Of a stretch of DNA of 64,000 nt, positions 21,307 to 31,159 are shown in pieces (the stretch's first letter is position 1; every line of letters starts with the position of its first letter). Both the position numbers and the translations under genes were made by a program. The notes beneath the pieces were generated by a model. The model had not been told where the DNA came from, ran no database searches, and saw only the letters and a list, made by a program, of their open reading frames with translations. The stretch comes from Amorphophallus konjac (taxonomy: Eukaryota > Streptophyta > Magnoliopsida > Alismatales > Araceae): assembly GCA_022559845.1 (NCBI GenBank), contig CM040126.1, forward strand, positions 141,926,064 through 141,990,063, read 5' to 3'.

Positions 21307-22737
21307 CCTAAGGATCTTCTTTGCTAGAGTTTGGCCATTGACATGACCTCCACACTCACTAGAATGGGCCGCTTCAGCTACTTTCCAAGCTTCTACATCA
21401 TCCAAGCATCTCATGAGCATTACATTAGTAGCGCGCCTATACAATTCTCCTGCAATGATAGTGTACCTTGCGGCGGCTCTTCTTATTACTTTACGCTGCT
21501 CGGCTTTTGCCCCTTCTAGGAATGACCCTTCTTTGCAAAACAATTCGATTTCATGATACCAAGGCAATTCCTCTTCATCCAGAATCTCCTCTAGTTCTGT
21601 TAATGAAACTTCCTTGAGATCTTCCTTCTCAACTCTCGCCTCTACAGATTTCCTGAGGTTGATGAACCAGGGATCTTGAATAGAGGGTGCATCCAATCTC
21701 TGGACGACGATGGTCTCAGTACTACGACTGAGAGGGAAAGATAAGGAGGAAGCAAGAGATGCCAAAGCATCAGCTAGAATGTTCAAAGAACGGGGAGTAT
21801 GGATATAGATCAGCTTACGGAATCGCTTAGCAATGAGCGTGACCAAATCTTGATAAGGTTTGAGCTTGGGGTCACGAGTACGGTAAGTGGACAGAACTTG
21901 CCGTAGAACGAGCTGAGAGTCTCCTATGATGTTCAAATAGCGCGCGCCTAGGAGATAGGTGTGCTTCAAGCCGGCCAGGAGAGCCTCATACTCAGCGATG
22001 TTGTTGGTAGCAGGAAATTGAAGTTGATAAGCGAAGGGGATGGTTACTCCCTCTGGAGTAAGCAAGACAGCCCCGATCCCTTGGCCTTGAGAGTTGAGTG
22101 CACCGTCGAAGTGCAGAGACCAGAAGGGATGATGAGAAAGGACAGAGAGATGCTCATCAGGGAAATCATCCTGAATGGAATCGGTATGAGGAATAGGAAG
22201 ATGTGCGAGATGCTCAGCAATGGCATATCCCTTGACTACCTTCTGAACGACAAAGGTGATGTCAAACTGAGAGAGGAAGCTCTGCCAGCGAGCTAACCTA
22301 CTAGAAAGGACGGGCTTTTCTAGGAGATAACGGACCGGGTCCATTCTAGAGATCAACCTAACTGGGTGGGCGAGAAAGTAATGTTTAAGCTTCTGAGCTA
22401 CCCACACTAAGGTGGCACAAGTCTTCTCCATAGCGGTGTACCTGGATTCAGCTGGATTAAACAGTCGAGAGAGGTAGTACGCAGCCCGCTCTTTTCCTTC
22501 ATCATCCACTTGTGCTAAAACCGCCCCTAGGGAGTCCTCGATGACCGAGATGTATAGGATTAGGGGTTTCCCAGGGACAGGAGGTTGCAAAATCGGGGGA
22601 TTAGTTAGGTACTCTTTGAGGTCCTCATAGGCCTTCTGACAATCTTGATTCCATTCGAACTTGGCCCCCGCCTTAAGCAACTCATAAAATGGGCGGCACC
22701 CTTGAGAATGCTGAGATATAAATCTTCTAATGAATTA
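21304..22737 (-). pseudogene. RNase H and second RNase H of C
   Basis: Follows the reverse transcriptase in the same frame after a TAA at 22735-22737 (IGRL-stop-FIRRF, normally Gln). The first part is the standard Gypsy RNase H (SLGAVLAQ, YYLSR, AMEK). The second, about residues 180-320, is an additional RNase H (HFDGALNSQGQGIGAVL, NNIAEYEALLAGL, GDSQLVLRQ), the mark of the Tat/Ogre lineage. The C-terminal end leads into the integrase (SECGGHVNGQTLAKKIL). Confidence 0.9.
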
Positions 22738-24141
22738 CAGTCTACCAATCAATCCTCGAAGTTCCGTAATGTTCTTTGGCGGAGGCATGTCCATGACGGC
22801 CTGTGCTTTATTAGGATCAATCTGGATCCCCCGTTTGCTCACTATGAACCCTAGCAACTTCCCTGAGGAGACTCCGAATACGCACTTCTTCGGATTCATC
22901 TTAAGCTTATACTCCCTGGCTCTCTGCAGCACTTTAGCCAGAATAGAGGGGTGTTCTTCTTTTGTCCTTGATTTCACCAAGATGTCATCCACGTAAGCCT
23001 CCATGTATATGTGCATCATGTCATGGAAAATGGCCATCATTGCCCTTTGATAGGTGGCACCTGCGTTCTTCAACCCAAATGGCATAACCATATAACAATA
23101 CGTGCCCCAGGGCGTGGTGAAGGAAGTTTTCTCTTGATCTTCCGGAGCGAGACGGATTTGAATGTAGCCCGAGTACCCATCCATAAACGACAGAGCTTCA
23201 TACCCGGCAGTGTTATCCACTAGAACATCTATATGAGGTAGCGGGAAATCATCTTTGGGACATGCTTTGTTTAGGTCCCTGAAATCAATGCATATGCGCA
23301 CTTTTCCATCCTTCTTGAGAACAGGGACTATGTTCGCCACCCACTGGGGATATAAGACTACTCTGACGAACTTGGCCTTGTATAGCTTGTTGACCTCTTC
23401 CTTGATTCTTAAGGCCATGTGGGGGTGAAATCTTCTTGACCGTTGTTTAACAGGTGTTGCCCCTGGTTTAAGCACGAGTCGATGTTCCACTAAGGAGGGG
23501 TCAAGACCTGGCATGTCCTCATAAGACCAGGCGAAAGAATCGCTATACTCCCTTAATATCTTAATTAAATCTTCTTCTACCTGTGAAGGGAGATTAGCAG
23601 AAATAATGACGGGCCTTGGGTCTTCTTCTGTTCCCAAGTTGATTTCCTTTGTAGGTTCATCCACTGCCGTCGCCGGCTGGTCGAATCTTTTTAGTCCTTG
23701 TGCATATAAATCGGCAGTGTCATCTACGTTGCTGTCTTCATCCATTGGATCCTTCTCATCTAAGACCTCATAGACGCCTAATCCGTCGTCGCTCCATTCC
23801 CCTTCTATTTCCTCTTCGTCTTTAATCACAATTGCCGTGGCGACAAATTCCGGGCACTTCAAAAGTGCATGACACCGCTGAGCTAGATCTTGCAAGAACC
23901 TATCAGGAATAGATCGGGAAGGACGCGCGAGTGGGCGCGGCTCAGAATGGGAAGGGTTAGACGACCCAGAACAAGACCCTACTTCTCTAGACCTAACTGA
24001 CTCTACTTCTCTAGACTCGACGGACCCTAATCCTAACCTAGGGGACAGAAGTCCTAGTGGAAGGGAAGAAGCAGGGGATTCGTGCCCCTGGGAGAAGGAG
24101 GATGGAGACAAGATAGCATAATCTTCCACTGAAATCTCCAT
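22735..24141 (-). pseudogene. Reverse transcriptase of C
   Basis: Gypsy reverse transcriptase with WVANIVPVLKKDGKVRIC, FRDLNKACPKDDFPLP, SGYIQIRLAP, MPFGLKNAGATYQ and the catalytic YVDD at 22984-22995. The first 190 residues are an acidic linker. The frame differs from the linker before it, so a frameshift must lie near the run of nine T (plus strand) around 24155. Apart from that and the end stop the domain looks intact. Confidence 0.9.
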
Positions 24142-24710
24142 TTTAAATTTGACGTTTTTTTTTCCTGGAGATCAGTAGAGACTACATAGCAAGACGGAGG
24201 AGGTGGGAGCTGTATAGGGAACAGCTCGGGGAAGATGCAATCGAAGAAGGGGTCAGAAGAAGAGAACCACATCTCGTGGAGTTGAGCATTGGGAGGAGGA
24301 GGAGTAAATAGAGTGGATAGATCAATGCGCGGGCACTTCCCGCAAGCACAAGGAATGAATAGAATCTCCGGCGGATCAATAACGAATGGATTTATCATGA
24401 TAGGAGGAAGGCGGGGTATGAACCCCCTTTGCTGAAAGATGGATTGGAAGCGTGAGGGAGACCAAGAGAAGATAACTGGAGAGCTCTCCACCTTCTGCAG
24501 TTTAACCGCGGGCTGCTTCTTCGGCCTCCACTGTACGAGCCAAACCTCTTGTTGCTTCTGGCGCTCCTCCTCATAAAAGAGCCTCTGCAAGGCCTGACTG
24601 TAGTCGAGCATGTCATCATCTGACCCTCCTGGCAGGGAAGGCGGACTGGCAATCAGACAAACTATATCCCTTTTTGGCTGAATCGGCTTTGGAGCTAATG
24701 TGCCGGGCTA
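24054..24710 (-). pseudogene. Linker between protease and reverse transcriptase of C
   Basis: Continues the protease frame past a TAG at 24708-24710 (RGPL-stop-PGT). It encodes a proline-rich segment including CACGKCPRIDLSTLF, of unknown function, common between protease and reverse transcriptase in such elements. The reading frame then fails near the homopolymer around 24155, and overlaps the next frame to 24141. Confidence 0.7.
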
Positions 24711-26537
24711 TAGAGGCCCTCTGACAAAGTGCTGACGATAATCCCAGGTAAGCGGCCCAGAATCACCCATCATAGATAATGTTGTTTCCTTATAACCGAG
24801 ACCTCGCCTACCCATTTTTCTTCCCTTGGGTATAGGCTTAGTCATGCCTTGCAGTTGCGCGCCGAGGCCTCTCCCCGGTTGATAGCCCAATTTCAATATA
24901 ATGTTCCACCCCTTTGAATCTCGAATCTGCGGCTTCACTTTGACATTGATTAGAGTAGTGATGGGCTTAGGAGATGTGTAAGCCCAAGGAAAGTTTAAAT
25001 CAAGCACTGACAAAATGGGCCGGCTGCTCGGCCAGAGTGTGGGAAGAACTTGATCTGAGATGGCCTTGACTGTCTGCACCGCGGACAAGCTCTTGACTTT
25101 GACGACCCTCCCTTGGAAGGGGAATTTAACGCATTGATGTGCGGTGGAGGGTACGGCACCAAGCGTGTCAATCCAGGGACGACCCAAGATAGCCTTGAAC
25201 ATAGGGTCGATGTCGAGAACATAGAACTCCACGGCCATAGCAAGGGGCCCGAGCTCTGCCTGAATGGTGATTATCCCGTGACATGCTCGCCTTGAGTTGT
25301 CATATGCTGCTATAGTGGTGGGAGTAGGCCGTAGTAACTCTTCAGATATGTTGCATGCTCGGAGGGTGCTAAGTGGGCAAACATTAATTGAGGCCCCCGT
25401 GTCAACCAGTGCTGCTTCAATGTTGACCTTGTTCAGGGTAATTGTTATGCAGAGCGGCATTTGCCGAGCCCCCGGAGATGCAAGCTCGGTTTCTGAGAAC
25501 GTAATTGCCGACCCTTTGGAGATAGTTGCTAGTGCCGTTGGTAGGCTGTCGACTGCCATGTCTTCACTAACCATCACCTTCTGTAGGAAATCCCTCAGTG
25601 CATCCTGATGAAGGGTAGACCTTTTGATCAGCTCCAGCACGGATATCTTAGCGGGTACCCGATCCAGATGATGTAGTAAGTCATACTGAGTACCCGGCAG
25701 GGGTTCAGCTTCTTCTTGTTCGGCCGTTGGCTGGGTGGACTGGGGATTAGAAGTAGTAACATAATTCCTATGGAACATCTTCCCGCTCCTTAAGGCACAG
25801 TTTGCCGCAGCATCCGAAGAGAGTATGATGGGCCCTGTAGGGTGGATGAGTGGGACAGGTGGTGCGGGGGAGGTGATTTGGTGGAGCGTAGGGTTGGTGA
25901 GGTTAATGGGGGGTGAGCGGATGATAGGTGAGGGATTGGTGGAAGACATGGCGGTGATGGATGTCGATGCGGGCGGAGGGCAGGCTAGTGGATGTTTGAG
26001 AGTGGGCGAAGGATGAGGTGGTGGTGTGATGATGGTGAGGGGAGTAAGTGTTGGAGGGTATGATGGGATGGAGAGCGGTAGAGGGTTTGCTGGAGCGGGT
26101 GTGAATGGTAAGACGAGCGGAGAGGGTATTGGTTGTGTAGGGAGGATGAAGGAATGGTTGCGGAGGCTGTGGTGGAAGGCCATTACTTGCGGTGTGGCGC
26201 CATCATCATCAAAAGACCACCCGACGTTGGGGGCCGGGGGTTGAACCACGTTTACTTGTGCTGGTGCCGGTGGCTGCTGCTGAGGAGCGGGTGGATGATT
26301 CGGCATCGGGTTCTGATGGATGCCCAGGTCTTGTACTTGCTGTGGCTGCTGCTGTTGTGGTGGCTGCTGCGGCTGCGGTGCTTGATGCTACTGCACTTGC
26401 TGCCCCTGCGGCTGCCTTCTCTTCTCTTTAATCTCTACGATGGCCCTATGCATTTCGGCCCAGTCGATTCTCTGCCCTTCATGAAGGTCATATACCAGAT
26501 CTCGGAACTGAAAGCATCCTTCTATGGTATGGCCCGG
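24708..26537 (-). pseudogene. Protease and G-patch region of C
   Basis: Same frame as gag, entered past a TAG at 26538-26540 and another at 26388-26390. A proline-rich spacer comes first. The retropepsin has its catalytic motif VDTGASINVCP (DTGA at 25392-25403) and ILGRPWI. A G-patch lies near the C-terminus (LGYQPGRGLGAQLQG, about 24835-24900), an RNA-binding motif known next to some retroviral proteases. The catalytic triad motif is intact. Confidence 0.85.
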
Positions 26538-28331
26538 CTACCTATGGAACATGCAATATTTAGTCTGATCAACCGCCGGGTTCCAAACAGGTCGTTCCGG
26601 AGGAAGTTGGATTGCATTTATTGACATGAGTGCCGAGAAAATATCTGTAAGTGTCTCTGGCAATGGAGGATACTGGGCTCTCCTGGGAGTCGGGCGCTTG
26701 CTATTAGGGTTGTTGTTGTTGTAGCCGTTAGGTGGAGGGACGTTATGGTATTGTGATGGTGGCGGTGGTTGTTGCGGAATGGTGAAGGTGTTTTGAGGAA
26801 TGGTGAAGGCGGGGGGAGGGTTTTGTGGAGTGGCCTGGAAGCTTTGTGGAGCGGGGTTTTGTGGATGGCGGGGGTTTTGGTTGTAGCGGAAGGGTGCGGC
26901 CTGAAATGGAAAAGTAACGGCTTGTACTTGCTCATTTGTTTGGACTCCCTCGGTAACCGGCCCTTGTGGTTTCTTGTGGTACTTGAGCTTTTGGTTTTCG
27001 AAAAGAGAATGGATAGGGGAGTCCTTGAATTGAGTCTGTATGAAGCGCGCCCGGCTGTAGAGTTGATGCATGTTAGCTATATCATTCATTGCCAGGATGT
27101 TGCGAAAAGTCGGCGTGGCATTGGAGATCAGTAATTTGACCTTCTCTTCCTCCGGAATATGGCCAGGCACTCTGGAGGCCATCTGCCTCCACCTGTCTGC
27201 ATAGGTGGCGAACTCTTCTTCCGGTTTCATCTTTTCGGCTACTAGGTCCGTAAATAAATATTCTGGCCCGACCCTGTCTTGAAACCGCTGAATGAATTTG
27301 TCCTTAACTACCTTGAAACTTTCGGCCTCTTCCAAGTGGCAGAGAATAGAACCATTCCAGAGCAACTCCATCTAAGGATCGGCGGAACAAGTACGCCATG
27401 AGGCGATCATCATACTGGAACTACGCCGATTCATATAGAAAATCCCTCACATGGATAAAGGGATTGATGTCCCATCGTACTTACGGTAGTTGGGGAGCTC
27501 TGATTGCGGAGGGAACCAAATGTTCTGGAAGCTCGGAATAGGAATATCGGCCAAGGATTGTGGGCCAACCCTTTTCTGGAGGAAATCGAGTTGTTGCTGC
27601 ATGGCAGCCCACTTGTCAAGCAAGTCCTGCTCTTGGGAGGGAGCAGGGGTAGTGAAGGACGCCGATTGTTTTTGAGGAGCGGACGGAATGACTGTAGTAG
27701 AAAGGGGAGGCCCATAGGCATGAGTAGAAGGATAGACAGTGGAAATAGGGGGCCCGTAAGAAGGATATTGAGCCTGAGATATACCCGGATGGGAGTGAGT
27801 TTGGGCTACCCCTTGCTGAGGGTGTAAGAAATCAGAAGGATTCATGAGAAGCTGTGAAGCCACCGAACCAGAATTGTGATGATCCACCTGGACGAAAGAA
27901 GGGATAGGCGATTTCCCTTTATCAAAAGACTGATGGGGTGAATTGGATGATTGGCCCATCTCCATGCCGGCGAAAGTGATGGTTCGAGGTTGGACCGGGG
28001 TGAGGTCAATCGGAGTGGGCTGAACGGACGGCCCAATAATGGAAGGATTAGATTGACCTGGAACAGCGGCGGAGGGAGAAGCGTTCGACCCTTGCATAGC
28101 TTGATATAGGACTTGAAGTTGGGTTGGGTCCAATTGGGCCATCATGTGAAGGACGGAGCCCGCGGAAGGAGTAGAAAGAGAAGGGGTACCTTGACTACCT
28201 CCCACAGATGTGGAGGACGGGAGAGGGGCAGTCCCTTCTCCGGAGGGAAAGGTGGCAACCCTAGGGGGGTTCTCAAGGAGCCCTTGAGGAAGAGAGTCCT
28301 CTTGGGAACGTGGAGGATTGAAGGATGCCAT
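26538..28331 (-). pseudogene. Gag of C
   Basis: Capsid protein, homologous to Gag of A. I start at the ATG at 28331 (MASFNPPRSQ); upstream in-frame codons at 28332-28526 give a hydrophobic stretch not seen in A and probably leader. A Pro/Gln-rich half is followed by the core (DLVAEKMKPEEEF, YADRWRQM). Between about 27330 and 27460 two opposite frameshifts and a TAG disturb the core, and a TAG at 26538-26540 (CMFHR-stop-PGH) stops the end, where A has Gln. Confidence 0.85.
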
Positions 28332-29405
28332 GGTAGATTCGAAGAGGGGATTGGAATAGAACGTGAAGGAGGAAGCGACTCGAGAAGACGACTCAGACGG
28401 ACGAAAATAACTCCACATGCAACGGACAACCTTGACAAAAAACAAAAACAACCAACATAAAGCACACAATAAGCAACCGAACTTAGGTGATTTTAACAAG
28501 ATGTAAGTGATAAAAGATGAAGACACTCAAAAATCAAGCAAGTTGTTTAGAATGATGCGACAAGATTCTTATGATTTCTCCTTTGGAACTTTAGTGAATT
28601 GATCGATATGTACTCTCAACAATGGGTTCCTAATAGGAGATGGATATGGGACTTGGTTTGACTCTAAGTGTAACCACTCAATCACTTATGCAACCCTAGA
28701 CACGGGGTGGGAAAGGTACAACCAGCCCGGCGTCCATGTGGGAATCCACGGCTCGCGGGGACTTATGGAGGTCCCTACTGTGATTTCCTTGTCGGCCCCA
28801 AGGAATATGGAGACGAGAGGTCCTCACAACAAGGTAGGAAAATGTAATCTAATGCATGAAAAGATGAATGACCCTATGTGCACCGGAGTGCATGCAAAGT
28901 CTAGCCTAACAATCTAACAATCAATAGTGCACACCATGATATGCAGATATGAGCAAAGCAAGAAGGAGGTCAAGTATCACCCAAGCAATAAATCATAGCA
29001 AAAATTGCGGAAATCAATGCACCTCGGATGCGTACCTGCCAGAGAATAACGGTCGAAGGACCCTGCGTCAGAGAACAATAACGGTCAAAGGCCAGACCGC
29101 CAGATAATATATAACGCAGGGGGATGAGACCGTCAAATGAGCCAGGGAACAAAAACCAAACAGAAATAACCGGGAAACCCATGGGAGCTCTCACAGCAGA
29201 ACCAATGTGGCGGTCTAATGCCCCTGCGTCAGAGAACTATGACGCTGGGACACCTGGCCGTCAGAGAACTCAGAAAACCAGAATATGCAGTAATCAAAGG
29301 GGAAACAAAAGGGCAACTCAACAAGCAGATGATGGCAGGTTTTAAACAAGAATCAAGAGCACAATTGGCACAAGCTTGTCCCACCGTGATCACCAAAAAA
29401 TTATC
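28332..29405 (-). other. Leader of C with primer site
   Basis: Non-coding. Next to the LTR, the minus strand reads TTTTTTGGTGATCACGGTGGG after ten bases, nearly the same as the putative primer site of A. The block GGTACAACCAGCCC (28715-28728) is shared with A. Five dyads lie at 29040-29265. Confidence 0.55.
29040..29265. repeat. ACGG/CCGT dyad cluster in the C leader
   Basis: Five units, for example ATAACGGTC...TGCGTCAG near 29047 and ATGACGCTGG...CCGTCAG near 29239. They lie in the transcribed leader of genomic RNA, unlike most copies. Confidence 0.8.
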
Positions 29406-31154
29406 TGTTGATATTTATTTGCCTATCTCTTATCTTACTTTTGAGGTTTGCAAAGTAATATGGCAAGATGACAAACAAGCAATCAAAGATCTACTCAAAC
29501 CTGTGAATCATGTGAACATGAACCTTGGCAATCATAGCCAGCTCTAGCATGGGCATGCTACCTCAATCAAATTACGCTAAGGAAAAGGAAAACACACGCC
29601 GGGGCGTGGAGCAAGGAATAAATAAAAACACACCGTGAAGGTGGAGCAAGCAAGGAAAATAAAGAAGATATGATGAAGAAGACAGCTAATGCCCAATACC
29701 AAGGAAAGATGTGATCGCCACCAAAGTAAATACAAGTCAAAGACCTGAATATACCTTGGAAATAGGTGGATGAAGCACCCGCCCACGGAGAGAAAACCAA
29801 GAAAAGCCTGCAGATCAACTTGGAAGTAACGGCCAGAACCCTGTGCGTCGCTTGGAAGTGACGGCCGCACGATAGACCGCCAGAGGATAGTGACGCGCCT
29901 GCACCAGACCGTCAGGTAACCTGCAGTAGTAAAGCTTGAATTCTTTTAACTCCAACTCTTCCAGCCGGCTAGAAGACTTGGGCCTCGTGCTAATGACCCT
30001 GTAAACCTACCAAAGAAGTAGAAAGACAAGACAAGACAACCTCAATTAGCCCTTTTCACAAGCATAGCATCAATTCTTAAAGAGCTTGAGAACATCAAAA
30101 GGAGAGGGGATTACCGGGGAGTTTTGGTTTTTTAACCCCTCTGGGTGTTTTAAAAGTTTGGGAGGATGTTTGTATGCTTAAAGAACAATGAAAAACGTGG
30201 AGGAAGAGGAGGGACAATGCTTTGTTTGAGGAAAACCAAGGAAGAACTCAAGCATGCAAGGATGAACTTGAAAGACAAAACCAAAGTACTCCCTTGATTA
30301 GAAGATGGATGGACGTGGGAAGCAGCTCCTCCCGGATGAAGATGGCTCCTGAGTTCGGCAGCACTTCGTCGTTAATTCAAATCTTCCCCTCCTTTGGCCA
30401 TGAAGTCAAGGGTTCTATTTATAGACCCTCAAACTCTTAGGTCGAGCAGAGGATAATTCAGCAAGATAAAGAGATAACTCTTAGCAAATCCTTGAAGATA
30501 ATATCACCAAGAGTCCATAGAAACAAACGGGGGGTCCTGAGGATCGGATTTGAAAGGGATAACGTCAATCCAAATCCTTATCTCGACCACGGAGTAGCAG
30601 AGAAAAGGCCTGAACTGCCGGGACTCTCGGAAGGAAGTAACGGCTGCACGATAGACCGCCACTTGGAAATAACGCACCAAGGAACGACCGCCATTTTCAA
30701 CCCTATCCCAAAGAGATAAGATCAACGGGAAGAAGACCCAACAAGCTGGACTCTTCAAGGAAGCGACGGCCAAGGCATAGGGCGTTAGAATGAAACAACG
30801 ACTGGATGACAAACCGTTATTATCAACATGGAATCAAAAGGATAAGCTCTGAATACGAGGCCTTAAGCTCTAGGACTCTTCAAAGAGTAACGGTCCAGGA
30901 CCCATCCGTCAGAAGGAAGCAACGCGCCTGACTGGGATCGTTATTAACATTGAGGTTCAAAAAATAGAGTGAAGGTTTTGCTAAGATTCATCCAACGAAA
31001 TGCCACCGGGAGCCACATCTTAATCCAAGAATTAAAACCCAAGAAATAGGCTTCAACTGACCAAGAGACTCAATGAAGGGTGAACAACTCGGAGCATCGT
31101 ATAGAATGAATAAGGAGACGACCCGACTTATTGGGTATAAAACGGGTGTCAACA
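29406..31154 (-). mobile_element. 5' LTR of element C
   Basis: 1749 bp, TGTTGATATT to GGTGTCAACA; partner of 10139-11887. TATA box on the minus strand at 30416-30423. Nine dyads at the same places as in the other LTR. It ends against the right copy of GTGAG (31155-31159). Confidence 0.95.
30416..30423 (-). promoter_or_regulatory. TATA box, C 5' LTR
   Basis: TATAAATA in TCTATAAATAGAA on the minus strand. This is the promoter that would make the C genomic RNA. Confidence 0.65.
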
Positions 31155-31159
31155 GTGAG
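31155..31159. repeat. Target site duplication of C, right copy
   Basis: GTGAG, matching 10134-10138. Confidence 0.95.

Larger units (their letters stand above)
10139..31154 (-). mobile_element. Complete Gypsy element C, Tat type, 21 kb
   Basis: LTR retrotransposon bounded by two 1749-bp LTRs and a GTGAG duplication. On the minus strand, from the right: 5' LTR, leader, gag, protease with a G-patch, linker, reverse transcriptase, RNase H, a second RNase H, integrase. The domain order and the second RNase H place it in the Tat/Ogre lineage. Between integrase and 3' LTR lies about 8 kb holding two genes on the plus strand. The polyprotein has several stops and frameshifts, so this copy could move only with help. 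Confidence 0.95.

Noticed and set aside
25825..26624. Plus-strand frames of 60-163 codons rich in Gly, Leu or Val
   Set aside because: Shadows of the proline/glutamine-rich Gag-Pol spacer on the other strand.
28332..28526. Upstream extension of C gag with a transmembrane-like peptide
   Set aside because: It has no counterpart in A; the ATG at 28331 begins the conserved type of Gag start, so the extension is taken as leader.
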